Program-made: the position numbers and the translations under genes
Assembly: GCA_032988165.1 (NCBI GenBank)
Contig: JANTQF010000029.1
Span: 1-64,000 of the forward strand
Length of the DNA: 64,000 nucleotides
Direction: 5' to 3'
Source of the DNA: Emmonsiellopsis sp. PD_33
Taxonomy: Eukaryota > Ascomycota > Eurotiomycetes > Onygenales > Ajellomycetaceae
The notes under the pieces: generated by a model
What the model was told of the DNA's origin: nothing
Databases searched by the model: none
The model's input: only the letters and a program-made list of their open reading frames with translations
Part shown: positions 24,044 through 35,722 of the stretch, piece after piece
Layout of the letters: each line of letters begins with the position of its first letter
Numbering within the stretch: the first letter of the stretch is position 1

Positions 24044-24843
24044 GGTGATTTTCTTCTGCTATTTCAACGGATTGGGCATGCTACCGCTCTCTATCTGGCG
24101 GTGGTTGGCTTCTGGAGGCGAGAGGTGTATTTACCGTATCTGGAGTTTCGCCCCGAATTCGCACGCAGCCGTTTACGGGCCCGGATGGACGGCTGCAATT
24201 GAAGGGCAAGGTGCAATTTGGGAGAAGAGTATATCATTGCTTGATTTCTGTACATGTATGCTATGGACGTCCTGCCACTGTAATTTTAGACAAACTCGAT
24301 CCAAAAATGGATAAGGCCTTATCACGGCGTATGGGATATTCCATGTCTATCATATATACTATCATTATTACCCTTCTCTTCCCCAATGTTTCTTCACGCA
24401 TTTCTTGCATTTCTTGCATTTCTTGCATTTCTTGAGCTTTCTCATGCTTGTCCTGTTTGGGACTAGCGCGGGAATGAGCATCCCGGTCACGTGCATCGTT
24501 GCTCTCCAACTCCTCCAGTTCTTGGTCAAGGCATCAACAATATTTCTCAATATTTCTCAAGTCTAGACAGCTCAGCGGGCGCTTTACTGGCTGCTTCTGC
24601 TTCTGAATTGCGTGCTTTGACCGGATATAGCCTCACGTCTCCGCCGCTCTGGTTATCTGCTTCTTGTGCTGTGGATTTACATGCTCGACACTATCTCCCC
24701 ATCCCTATCCTCCCCAACTTGAATGCGCCGACAATACCTGCGCAACAGACCCTCCCGCGATAGCGTGCATACGCCGCCATACCGATCCCTTATAGTTTGA
24801 TGATTGGCGGGGCTCGTCCGCCGGGCCATCCAATGCTGTTTGG
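24044..24843. other. Gene-free spacer with a 9-bp tandem repeat
   Basis: 0.8 kb between uS11m and vrl1, reading in the same direction. A GCATTTCTT unit is repeated four times at about 24398-24433. A CACGTG-like GTCACGTGC lies near 24486. No gene was seen. Confidence 0.55.
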
Positions 24844-27800
24844 ATGCACCCATTAAACCCTTTTCTCCGTGCCTTCTTCCGCAGTACTATCCCGGCACAA
24901 TGCGTTCCCATCCAGAACCATGTACGATGACCCCCTCCATGGTCTTCATAGCTTTATCTCTGACCTCTTTTACACTTAGGTCCTTCTTGTACCCATCACT
25001 GAGTCCCTCGTCAATGCGCGGGATCGAGATTCGAATCTTGCGTATACAGATATAGTCTCGTCGGAGGAGTTCCTAGGCAGTCATGTCTTGCGCATTTCTG
25101 CACCTATAGGTTCTCCTGCGAGTAAGGATGGAACGAGTGTTCGGGACAGCAGGGGGAAGGCAAGGCAAATTACAACCGTGAATGGCCGGACCGTGGTTAT
25201 CAAGGAGACTGCCATATATAGCAACAAAGGTATGTGGAACGTGATATCTACGCCGGCGCATTTGTTTCGACGGGGAACTGACGGGAAAGTCCAGGATTCA
25301 AGACTTTGAACCAGTCGCAACTTCTCTCAGACGTCCTATACTATACCTCCAATAACGAGTCTCAGCCATGGCTCATATACTATATCTCAGTCCCGTTGAT
25401 TGGCAATTTCCAGCCCGTTCGAATAACTCCCGCGGTGGTCCCCGGAATTTTGCCAAAACCTGTGGGGCCTCCGAAAAAGGAAACCCAGAATGAGAACCCC
25501 GCTTCACATCTCTCCAAGAAGGGAATCGAGTCATTTTCGGAGTTGCTGGCAAATTTCCCCATGATTGCGCGGCAGATGCAGCCCGGCCTAGAACGAGTAT
25601 TCCGAGAGTTTGGCAAGGAGCTTGGCAAACCGTTGCCTCCGCCGCCGTCCCCAATCATGTTAGCCAATGGAGCACATGCGGAAACGGAGGGGGCTGGTTC
25701 TACTCGAAGTCCCTCACCAACAAAACAAACGGCCCTGCCTTTTAGCTCTTCGGAATACTTTGAGGACGACGAAGACCTCGTAAGACGTGCTCTAGAAACG
25801 GCAGTGACCGCGGCGATTGATTTATTCCGCCTCGTTGACAAACAACAACTTTCTCTTCTTGGAGCAACCACAGATCTGACGGGCCCACTGGTCGAACGTC
25901 TTATAGAAAAGCATGTCACCCGACAAGTCCACGATTCGCTCCTATTTCCCCGTCTTTGCAGCTTTCGTCAAGCAGAGGACACAGAGCTAGACGCTCGTAT
26001 CCATCAAATGGAGAACATTGATGTTTCTCAGGTTGGTATAGTTATTGAAGGTGGCCGCAAAGGCAAACAGGAACTTATCCATCGTCTTGGCAAAGGCGTC
26101 GATGAATTCCGGAAAATCGCAGAAGCAAATTGCCCCCAGGATATGCTCGACATATTACTAGCAACAATCAAAGTTGTGACGATACTAGAATACCCTCCCA
26201 CTGGAGATGGTGATAATTCACGCGCCAATTCTGAGAAACATCCGTCCGTCCTCGCGGTAAATGCTGATGCTTTGGTTTCATTATTACTTGTTGTTATTAT
26301 ACGATCACAGGTGCGACATCTACAGGCTAGGCTCTTGTACATGCAGCAATATATCTATATTGATGATGTTGAAAGTGGAGAGTTTGGATACGCCCTGAGC
26401 ACTTTTGAAGCCGTGTTAACATATCTTTCGAGAGACTCGGGAGCCCTAAGGCGGGCTAGCGCTAGAAACAAGCGCTTGTGGTCTGCCACGAAGTCAGGGA
26501 ATATTTCGGAGATCAGGGCTATCTTAGAACCAGACAGTCAGGATGGAACGCGCGACAATAATATCGGGGAAGAGGACACGTCTCTGGGCATTCTGGACGA
26601 TCGAGAACCCCACAAGTCCTATCACCAGTCTCCTCAAAGTTCATATATGAATGGTACCACCACCGACCAGTTTGACCAGGATTCGCATCAAGTTCCCGAG
26701 ACTCCAGCACTGGCCCATGTGTTCCCATTCCAGACCTGGTCGAGACCCCCTCTGAAGCCCGATTTCCGAAGGAAAAAAGTTTCTATGGACATGAGAAGCC
26801 TTTCGGAGTCATCGACTGTTTCGTTCCTTTCTCGAACGACGACGATTGGTTCGACCACTAGTGCTCTAGAGGGAGATACGTCGATCGAAAGCCTAACGAA
26901 AACTCAAGATCCCGCTGGTGATTCAGTACCTATGATGGCCGTGGAAGGGCGTCAACCTGAGGCATTGAAGTACCTTCTCAGCTTCGAGGAGCACTATCCT
27001 CTTGAAAGCATATTGGAGGATACTAACAGCGACGGAACTACATTATTGAGTGCTGCCGTACAACTGGCTCATACCGAATTAGTTGATATAATTCTTGACT
27101 TCGTGTTCCAATCCCGTGATTCTCACCTACTGGCTTCGTACTTTGCGAAAGCCGACTTGAGAGGCCGGACTGTGGCCCATTATCTTTTCAGTGTTCCGTC
27201 GCTCATGTCCCGCTTGGGATGTGCTCTTCCATGGAGACAGAAGGATAGGAATGGCCAAACGCCTCTCTTTGCGCTTTGTAGGTCTTACGACCATCCAGAT
27301 TATAGTTCTATGGTAAACGAAGCGTTATCAGTTGCGCAACAAGCTCAGGGTGATGGGAAGCCGTTGAGATTAGAAGATCACATCGATGGGAAAGGGAATA
27401 CTCTGCTTCATGTTGTTAGCGATCCGCACATTATTGTTAGGATCCTCAAAGAGTGTGACTGTGACCCCAACGCTACGAACGACAAGAGATTCACGCCGTT
27501 GATGATGGCAAGCAAGTATGGGCGTGTTGATCTTGTCCGGACCCTTTTCGGGGATCCACGAGTCGACGTCCATGTCCGGGAAGCACGTGGACTCACAGCG
27601 GTCGAACTTGCAAAGGACGACGAGGTCCGGAATCGAATCGACGATTTGATCCTATTCTCCAACACGCCCTCGTCCCCGATTGACCCGTCAGGACGTATCA
27701 CCACCGTTGTCAGATCATTGTTCGTCGAAGATGCCAGCGTTCGCTTCATCATAAAATCCGGGGCCCCGAACTCTCCAAGCCCCTCGCCTCGAGGTGTCAT

Positions 27801-28833
27801 GACGTATACTATAACGACCTGCCGTCGGGGCATTGTTGATTTCGAGAACCTCGTCAAGTTCCTCAAAGTCGAGCATCCAGCATCATATATTCCAGAACTC
27901 CCCCCCTTCCGCACACCTTTTCAAATCCCATCCAAACCCTCCAGAGCTGTTCTCCATGAAGTCCAAGAACGCCTAGACCTGCTTTTGAAAATTCTCCTTG
28001 CCCACCCTACCTTCGCCACCCACGAGATGCTTTGGGAATTCTTCCTCGTCCCTGAAATGCAAACAGAGCTAATTGAAGAGCGATCCCGCCGAAAAGCTGA
28101 CGCCCTAGCCGAGTCTATTGCCGACGACTACGCACCAGTCACCAAAGAAGGAATCCGCGACGTTGAGCAGGTCGTGTCCCATGCCCAGGATGCCGTCCGC
28201 TCCGTAAGCGCCGCCACACGGAGCCTCATTAGGCGCGGGCATATCTTCCAACACGCCTATTCGGACTTCGCTGACGCTGTCGTTCTTTGCGCCTATGCAT
28301 TCACCTCACTACAGCCCCCCTCTAACGCGCTCCCACCATCACATATCGAAGCTTTCGCCCGCTACGCTAGCTGTATCTCCACCTCGTCCATGGACTCTTC
28401 CCCACTAGTCCAATTCCTCACCGCCCTCACATCCTCGCACAGCACAACCACCGCCGTCCTCGACGCCCTGGCACGGCCAGGTAAACTCATCTCGGAGTTA
28501 AACAGCGAAGTCCGCACGCTAACCCGCTCACACTCCTCGCTCGCCTCATCCTCCTTGCCGCGCAAATTCAATTTCCCCGGCCTAGAGGAGTCGCGGCAGA
28601 AATCGATGCGAGATCTGGAGCAGAAGATTGCGGATACGACGGCCGAGGTGGAGCAGTTGGAGAAGGAGATTTCGTGGAATAAAGATGTTGTTGTGGGCGA
28701 GTTGGCTGGGTGGACGGCGTGGAGGGAGAAAGTTGGGAGGCAGGCGATCAAGGCGTTTGTGAAGACGACGTTGGTTAGGGAGAAGGAGAGGGGGAGGGGG
28801 TTGGAGAGGTGTTTGAGGAGTGTTAGGGAGTGA
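24844..28833 (+). CDS. vrl1: Vrl1-like VPS9/ankyrin/PX/BAR protein
   Basis: Likely orthologue of yeast Vrl1 (VARP-like), the VPS9 subunit of the endosomal VINE sorting complex with Vin1. Exons are 24844-24921, 24980-25229 and 25295-28833 (introns 58 and 65 bp), 1288 residues, start MHPLNPFLRAFFRS. Order of domains: N-terminal region to about 330; helical VPS9 domain at about 330-490 (ADALVSLLLVVIIRSQVRHLQ, FGYALSTFEAVLTYL), predicted to activate a Rab5-type GTPase; Ser-rich linker; ankyrin repeats at about 685-895 (DGTTLLSAAVQLAHTELVD, RFTPLMMASKYGRVDLVRT); PX domain at about 910-1030 (FENLVKFLKVEHPASYIPELPP); and a C-terminal BAR-like coiled region to the end. The gene is intact here. The domain order is the main ground for the name. 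Confidence 0.85.
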
Positions 28834-30061
28834 TTTTGGGGCGGGGTTCTTTTTTTTTTTTTTTTGTTTCATTGGGATTGTTGAAACTTATCTTTCGTGG
28901 AATGTCGTATCTATTTCTGTTTCCCGCTTGCCTTATTCTGCTTCTTTTGGCATGGGGTGATTGTTTCCATCTTTTGATTGATGGGAGGTTTTGCTTTCTC
29001 GTTCGTTTCTCACCCCCGCCCTACCAATTCGTCTTGTATCTTGTTACTACATATATATTTATGAATAAACTATATTAATGCTTTTTTCTCTCCTCCTTCC
29101 CTCTTCCCGTTACCTCTCTTTTTTCCTCCTTGTCCGTGATCGAGTAAAAATGAGCAAGCAATATGTCCACCCGTTTGGCGCCCAGCCCAGAAGTGGAGTG
29201 GGTCTTCTACTGCCAGAATCCAGCAAGCATGAAGCACATCATCTTTGTTCCTCGTCTGTACATACATGAGGGGAATGAGAATTACACAATTGGTATCTAC
29301 CCCGTTTTCTCTTTTACTTTTTCATCGTTTAACGTTTGCACATTTAGACAAGATGGACGGTAGGCCACATTTCCTCGACGAGAAATATGTATAGATAATG
29401 TGCACAGCATGTCAGCGTAAAACCAACACCCTCCCCAAAAGAACGGCGAGGACCCATCCATGCATTCATTGGTGATCCAGTCACTGCACTCCTGGACATC
29501 ACATAGCTACCTAGGCCTTGACTCGTACGGTTTCTCTCAAGTATAAAAAGAATTCGAAGTCAGATAAGAGGGCTATGATATAAATCTGTACATACATGCA
29601 TGCATGCATGCATAAAATGCGTGCCAAAAAAATTCCAACATGAGCTAGCTGTCCGAACGCACGAAAAAAAACCTTCAGAGATGATTGATGGATAGATATA
29701 TAGATGGGTTGCGACTTGCATCGCTCCATGATATAATAAAAACGATTATTTCAATCGACGCGGATCAACAGATATGCCAAAAAAGCAGCCAACAAGCGAG
29801 CGGAATGTGGTTGGGGTATAATATTTTTTGAGAAAACGGGAATTATGGAGAGAGATATTAAAATCGAGGACAGCGGTACGGGAAATCGGTTAGATAGATA
29901 GATGGATGTTTAAAATAGGAAAAGGAACCCTCCCCCCGACCCCCAGCTCCCCCCCTAGGGGAACTGATTTTCCTCGATCTTCTTCTCTCACCCCGCAACT
30001 CATTTTCGGTTGCAGCTGGAAGGGGGAAGCACGGAGGAATTCAATTCAGTTAAATATATAT
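28834..30061. other. Gene-free spacer with simple repeats
   Basis: Convergent 3' regions. It holds a T-run at about 28850-28866, an ATGC tetranucleotide run at about 29595-29613 and GATA-type repeats near 29690-29705 and 29890-29905. No protein-like frame was found. Confidence 0.5.
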
Positions 30062-31531
30062 TTAAGAGGCCCGACCCCTCGAGATATCAACATTGTCAAA
30101 CCCATCCGACGACACTATCGAATTCGGCCGGATATGCGGGGATCGTACCCGCGTCTCAACAGATAGCGGGGTGCTATTATAATTCTGCCTGCTGAACGGC
30201 AGACTGTCTGCCCCAGTTGGCTCAATGGGAGAAACGTCGTCGTCACGCTGGCCAAATCCGCCGGTGCTGGGGTAGGAGACGTGTTGCCAGTCGTAGTCGG
30301 TGCCTCCGAGATTTGGGCTTACGTACCCGTGATTGGTGCTTATGCTGCTGGTCAGGCTTCGGGAGTTTTCTCGGGAGTTGCGCCGTTGTCTATAGTTGGT
30401 GGTGGAGGCAAGTGGGGGGGATATGGGCGGGGAGATTGCTGGGGGGAGTACTAGTGGCGGGCTGGATGTTCGGGGGAGGTTTTCTTGTGAGGATTCGGCG
30501 AGCACAGGGAGGTTGACGAAGGTTTCTTGGCCGCTAGGTTGTTGATTATGTGTAGTTAACGCGCGACCTGGGCTGTTTCGGGAGTCTAAGGAGTCTTCCA
30601 TTGAATCGTCAGAAGCGTTGTCTGGCGGCAAAACAGCGGCATAGTATCGCTGTGAATGGCGGTTCTCTTGAGGTCTGCTTCGATCTTGCTGTTCTGAGGC
30701 TGGGTTAGATATATTGCCCCAACTGAAGTTGCGCGGTTGACCGTGCTGGCTCCTTTCGAGTTCGTGAGGCCCGATAAATCCCATTGGCGGACCTCCAGTG
30801 TCATATGTTGGCGGAGCAGTAGTTGGCGGAGAAGATGCGCCCTTCAAGTTCTCTCTCAACTTCCTCATTCTAGAGCGTCGCCAGAACATGAAGGCTAAAT
30901 AAAGAATGGCAATCAAAGCAATTCCTCCAATCACTGATCCGGCAACAATTGCACTGGTCTTCGGGCCTCCCCCAGTCGTAGCACCAGACTTTCCGGTAGC
31001 CGAAGCTGTAGGTGATTCCGCGGGGATATTGGACGTAGACGTGGGCTGAACAAATGATGTCTCAGCCGTATCAATGGCCTCTGTGGTAGTTGGGGCAGCG
31101 ATCCCTTCCCCGAAACTATCCTCGCTGGATGTGATCGGGAAGACGAAGTCGGAGGGTCCCTTAGAAGGGAATAATTGGTCCCAAGGGTTCGGGGGACCAG
31201 GAGGATCCCCTTCTTGTGACGGTCTCTCTTCATTCCTACTGCTAGGGATCCTAAGATCTCGAACATTTAACGAAGATGCCTTTCTCCCAAAAAGCTGCAA
31301 CCATTTCCCTCCTCCAACATCGCGTGGCTCGGGCATGCCGGGTTGCTTAACCGAAGACGCTGGAACACATTTCGCCGACCTAACACCCGAAATAACGGTT
31401 ACCTCCCAAGTGAAAGCACTTGGGCAGGGAGGCGAGGTGGGCAATGAGGAATCCGCATGGGTTGCGGACGAGAGTCCAAGTGAACAAATCCAACTTGAGA
31501 TGGACAGTATATAGATAGTAGGCAACCGCAT
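30062..31531 (-). CDS. Single-pass membrane protein, Mid2-like architecture
   Basis: Single exon, 489 residues, minus strand. Residues 1 to about 23 form a signal peptide (MRLPTIYILSISSWICSL). A short Cys-containing ectodomain is followed by a Ser/Thr/Pro-rich stretch up to about 190. One transmembrane helix spans about 193-216 (IVAGSVIGGIALIAILYLAFMF), followed by a basic stop-transfer (WRRSRMRKLREN). The cytoplasmic tail of about 270 residues is disordered and rich in Ser/Pro/Asn/Gln. This layout is shared by fungal cell-wall stress sensors (Mid2/Wsc type), but no WSC domain is present, so a sensor role is inference only. Confidence 0.75.
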   Translation of the reverse strand: MRLPTIYILSISSWICSLGLSSATHADSSLPTSPPCPSAFTWEVTVISGVRSAKCVPASSVKQPGMPEPRDVGGGKWLQLFGRKASSLNVRDLRIPSSRNEERPSQEGDPPGPPNPWDQLFPSKGPSDFVFPITSSEDSFGEGIAAPTTTEAIDTAETSFVQPTSTSNIPAESPTASATGKSGATTGGGPKTSAIVAGSVIGGIALIAILYLAFMFWRRSRMRKLRENLKGASSPPTTAPPTYDTGGPPMGFIGPHELERSQHGQPRNFSWGNISNPASEQQDRSRPQENRHSQRYYAAVLPPDNASDDSMEDSLDSRNSPGRALTTHNQQPSGQETFVNLPVLAESSQENLPRTSSPPLVLPPAISPPISPPLASTTNYRQRRNSRENSRSLTSSISTNHGYVSPNLGGTDYDWQHVSYPSTGGFGQRDDDVSPIEPTGADSLPFSRQNYNSTPLSVETRVRSPHIRPNSIVSSDGFDNVDISRGRAS

Positions 31532-32600
31532 GTTGTTTTCAACATAGGTTATGGAGTCTTGATTGGAGCGGCCCCAACGTCAGGTTGAGAATCAAAGAGA
31601 CACAGGGCTTTCCAAACTGCGCTCACATTTGCGTTGTGGTCGTGGTTAACAGAGGAGGCTAACAGAGAGCAAGCGGCTGAATAACCCCACAGGGCGTTTA
31701 TAAATAGAATGCACCACTTTCACACCAGAGCCTCATCCGCCTGTAAAACTTCCTGGCTTGACAGTTCCGCCAGAGGGGAGGAGGTTTCTGTGGTGGGAGG
31801 AATGGGAGGATGTAAGTATGAAAAGATCTCTGAGAATCTGGATTAGCGGTGGACAAGTTTGCGTGTTTGAACTTTGGGGTCGTTTGTTCCAAATCCGTGA
31901 GAAGCTGAGCGTGTTTCAACATTTTTCTCTCACCAACACAGCCTCTCAATTTACGAGGGGCAGAAGCATTGGCAGCTAGCCGATTGGATGCCGTCTCGTG
32001 GTCCCGAGCTTTCTCCATTACTAGCTTCGATATAGTTGAGATTCCATGGTCGCGCAAAGTTCCCGGCTCACCGTTGCGCACACATTTTTGTGCAAAACAG
32101 CTGGAATGGATCAATGGGAGCGAGTGCAGGATGCCGGTTCTTGCGTTAGTTGGTGCTGGTCACTGCTGGATGTCCAAGAGAACTGCTGTGCCAAGCTAGC
32201 TGCTCTCCAATAGGGAACTGCGAGGACTGCGAATCGCAAGCAAAACTGCAATGATCAGACCGCAAAAGTGCCCCAAGAATACCATGGAGCAGCGGGGGCC
32301 ATCTCAGAGACCGCCCGCTTTCGCTTGCGCGAAAATATGTGAGCAGTTTGACTTGCGGGATTGGATTTGGGGCGGAATGCCGTTTGTTACGCAGCATGGC
32401 CAGCTGTTTGGTTGCTAAGAATAGAATGAGGACAGCGTATGGAAGATCGTCCGGTGCGAAGGATTAATTAGCAAATCTCACCCATCCATGACTCCGCCAT
32501 TCCGGAGTTGGGGACACCTGTGCAAAAGGTTCATAACCTTGAAACCCTCCATTCCAAAAAGGCAGAGATGAGAAGGGAATCTGTGCGACCTTTGACGCAA
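31532..32600. other. Gene-free upstream region
   Basis: Between the divergent membrane-protein gene (-) and the I78 inhibitor gene (+). Open frames in this stretch have no convincing protein character on either strand. Confidence 0.4.
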
Positions 32601-32673
32601 TTCACAAAGCCAGCCGTGAGAAATACGAGATCCCTCGTATTGAGGCTGAGGCTGAGAAGGTGAGGTTGAGAGT

Positions 32674-32819
32674 CACGTGGTGAAAAGGATGACTCAGCAG
32701 TAATTCGGGTAAGGTTAGCACGTGATATGCTAAATTTAGATAAACTATTGATGTTTGCACTGTTTGGCTGCCAAGGCGACTGTTCATGACGTCACTCCTC
32801 GCTCCGGCTGCAACGTCAT
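32674..32819 (+). promoter_or_regulatory. Cluster of bZIP/bHLH-type sites upstream of the I78 inhibitor gene
   Basis: Within about 150 bp there are CACGTG (32674-32679), TGACTCA (32690-32696, AP-1/Gcn4/CpcA type), CACGTG (32719-32724), the palindrome TGACGTCA (32787-32794, CRE/ATF type) and a further CGTCA half-site near 32814. They lie 250-390 bp upstream of the ATG at 33062. The matches are seen directly; use by any factor is inference. Confidence 0.5.
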
Positions 32820-33061
32820 CGTTTCATCGCGGCTTCTCCAGACTTTGGCAAGCCGTTCAGGTTTATGTGAATTCGGTTGCCTGAGGGTGCTTAGTGATAG
32901 AATTCTCTTGATATAAAAGAACTTTCAACGAAGTCAATTTCCCCGTCTTTGCTACCGCTTACAACAGCAACCAGAAGCTGACATTGAACCTCTCACAAAC
33001 TCCGTTGATATACATAGTATCACCCAACATCTTACACATACCCCGCACACACCCCTCCACA

Positions 33062-33455
33062 ATGCCTCTTGTCGTGCCAAACGTCAGCAACGAAGAAAAG
33101 GCCGACTGGTCGACCAAGCTTCTTGGCAAGAAGCTCACTGACTCTGTCTCGGACACTGTGGTAAGCTCTACGAGTAACTTGACTCCGCAGTCTGCCGCCA
33201 ACGCGGGAGCTAGCTTGAGCTGACATTTGCGGCTATCTGCTATATCTAGTCATTCGCTAAGAAGGATCTCCCCACCGTTCATCGCGTGGTTCAACCGGGG
33301 ATGATGACAACGATGGATTATAATCCAAATAGGTGGGTCCAGTCGGCATCTGTTAATGACCCTAGCTAAACGCTTACACTCGCTTGTGCTGTATTGCTAG
33401 GCTAAACGTTCACGTTAATGAAGACGGAACCGTAACGAATGTTAGGTATGGGTGA
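33062..33455 (+). CDS. Small peptidase-inhibitor I78-like protein
   Basis: 78 residues from three exons: 33062-33160, 33250-33332 and 33401-33455 (introns 89 and 68 bp). The core matches the I78 inhibitor family (potato-inhibitor-I-like fold): HRVVQPGMMTTMDYNPNRLNVHV followed by NEDGTVTNVRYG. The Pro-Gly-Met-x-Thr-x-Asp and Arg-Leu-Asn-Val segments form the presumed binding loop and strand. There is no signal peptide, so an intracellular inhibitor of a serine peptidase is likely. The N-terminal 30 residues (NEEKADWSTKLLGKKL) are family-typical for fungi. An in-frame ATG upstream at 32984 sits in leader-like sequence. Confidence 0.85.
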
Positions 33456-33776
33456 ATGGGATAACTGGCCAATTCAATACAGAACTTAGTGGAGGAGAAT
33501 GTGAGGGAGAGAGCGGAGAGATTTGGAAGTGTGGTATATTTGATACTTGTATTCATGATGCTTTGAGAGTCATTACGTGTATGATTTTACGATTAGCCCC
33601 GACAATGCACAATAAATGGCGGTTAGACGGCCTGGCCTTTATTTGGATTTTTTCAGCGCATAATCGGTAGACATAGTCGGACTATCTATGATATCGGCAT
33701 GGAAGCTGGTATCTCAAAACAAGCACTGTTTCCTTCGTATTCCATTTAACTCTGCCCTGGGTCCACAGACAGTAGG

Positions 33777-35722
33777 CTATTGCAGTTTCCATTTAAACAT
33801 AGTCAAAGAATGCTTGGGGAATGTATACAGTCCTTCACCATCCCACGCACTATTCTGCAAGCTGACCTTATTTTCACCCTTCATGTTGGTGTCATTGACA
33901 TCATCGCCAGTCACAGTATACACCTCGACTTCCTTACTAGGTGCCCCTTCGAACTTGGCCGTGAAGTCCTTTTGCTCATGAATATTGACAACCGCCACGC
34001 TCACCCAGCCATCATCGCTCAGAGTAGCACTGACATCCAACCAAGGCGTATCCTTGACTGACCGTAGCCATTTGGGCTCCGTCGCACCCTCATAGGCACC
34101 GCAAGAGACGTGAGACCCAATAGTCCAGCCCCTCATAAACCGAGAAAACAGCCAGAGCGGCCACCAGGTCGTCTGTTTTATAATCTTTTCCTTCGTGGTC
34201 ATCAATGGCGAGATGACATTGACGCTCTGTGCAATACAAGCCATGCCAACATCCTTGCTCTGCCTGATGAAGACATTCAGCCACACAGCAACGGCCAACG
34301 CGTCAGAGAGAGTGTAGCTTTCCTCAGCCCCATCACTTCCCACAGCTCGCTGAGGGTCCCAGACATTCCACTCATCAAAGCATATTGTTGGCCTGGCTTG
34401 TTCGGGTGGCACGCCGTTCTCAATCATGGCGAGGTCAATAAGTGACGATGCTACCTCAATAGCTCGTTCTGCTGCTAGGGGTGCGGTCGCATTTTTGTTG
34501 TGATCAGATGAGGCCGTGTACATGTGGATGCTGTGCATATCAATGAGGGTGCTGGCGGAGGACGTGAGAGGGGAGTTGGCGGGCAGGATGCACCGGGATA
34601 AAGTGTAATAATCCCAGGAGCTGACGCCAGTCTCTCCGCAGAGAATTAGGGTGATGCTTGGGTCTAGAAGCTTGAGGGCTATATTGGTGATGTTAGGAAT
34701 GGATTCTAGGAGGCTCTCGTATTGTTGTTAATGGAGGCCCAAGTACCTTTTGCCCATTGAATGGCTTTGGCTGCATATGCTTCCTTGGTGGATTGTTCGA
34801 CCTGCCATGGGCCCCAAGTCTCGTTTCCAAGAGCCCAGTATTTCACCTTTTTTCGATTAGTGACGCACTATATCTAGCAAGGGAAGCCAAACACACATTA
34901 TATGGTTCCGGGTGCCCGTTTTTCCGTCGCAGGTTGGCATAATATGTATTTCCGGTACCATTACAGTACTCAACCCATCCCATTGCTGTGGCCTGGTTTT
35001 CAGTGACAGCTTCACGAGTAGGATCATAGGTGGTCCCTACCTTCATCCAAAGTGCCTATAAATCGGCGTTAGTCTAAAGAAGCACATATTTCAATTGTTG
35101 GAACTAAACCCACCCGTTCCCATATTCAGCGCAAAGTAAGGCTCCGTTCCGAGGACCTTGCACCATTTCAGGAACTCGTCGGTTCCAAATTCGTTAGTTT
35201 CGACTCCATCCCAGGCTAGCTCCGGTCTGCAGTTGACATTGATATCGTTAACGAGCCGAACGGAGGAGTATAGAGTGTATTGTTCTTTACCCCGCACTCA
35301 TCGCAGTAATACAAAAAATCTCTTACCTAGAAGGTCTTTGGTCTTTCGGCCCGACTCCATCAAGCCAGTGATAAGTGGCAACAAAGTTACCGCCGGGATA
35401 CCGAACGGTCGGAATATTAAGCTCCTTCAAGGCCTCGAGCACATCCTTCCGAAAACCGTTCTCATCAGAAAGCGGATTACCGGGGTCGTAGATACCACCG
35501 TATATACATCTTCCCATATGCCTAGTGGTAACGCAGACGAGTCAACGGCGATTGGCCAGTGTATGAAGGAAAAGACGATTTAATTTTGGGGACAAGACAG
35601 CAGGGGTTGCCATACTCTGTAAATCCGGCATAGATATTGTCGTTTATCTTCGAGATCCGTCTTTCAGGGTGGATAGAAATAGTTGGGATTTCATCGTCGC
35701 GGATTTTTGTAAAGGTTGTCAT
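33777..35722 (-). CDS. GH51 alpha-L-arabinofuranosidase
   Basis: Releases terminal arabinofuranose from arabinan and arabinoxylan oligomers. Seven exons on the minus strand: 35722-35616, 35521-35327, 35226-35114, 35055-35041 (15 nt), 34985-34897, 34846-34747 and 34678-33777, 506 residues. There is no signal peptide (MTTFTKIRDDEIPT), so it resembles the intracellular GH51 group. The (beta/alpha)8 barrel shows RYPGGNFVATYHW, the acid/base in WALGNETWGPW (Glu182) and the nucleophile in CFDEWNVWDP (Glu309). The C-terminal beta domain ends FPKHSLTMFKW. The 15-nt exon is required to keep the frame between NMGTG and MGWVEYCNGTG. It is divergent from the sugar transporter at 36555, which suggests joint use of plant-wall pentoses. 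Confidence 0.93.

Noticed and set aside
24398..24433. GCATTTCTT x4 considered as part of a CRISPR-like or regulatory array
   Set aside because: Only four contiguous 9-bp units without spacers; this is an ordinary minisatellite.
30180..30520. Plus-strand open frames opposite the Mid2-like gene
   Set aside because: They are shadows of the single-exon minus-strand gene, with Trp/Gly/Arg composition typical of reversed Ser/Pro codons.
31698..32114. 138-codon minus-strand open frame
   Set aside because: No hydrophobic core, motif, splice site or conserved-looking segment; composition resembles non-coding spacer.
34560..34750. Apparent frame break in the GH51 gene between the acid/base exon and the last exon
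   Set aside because: It is resolved by a normal 68-bp intron (34746-34679) that keeps AKALKLLDPS in frame.
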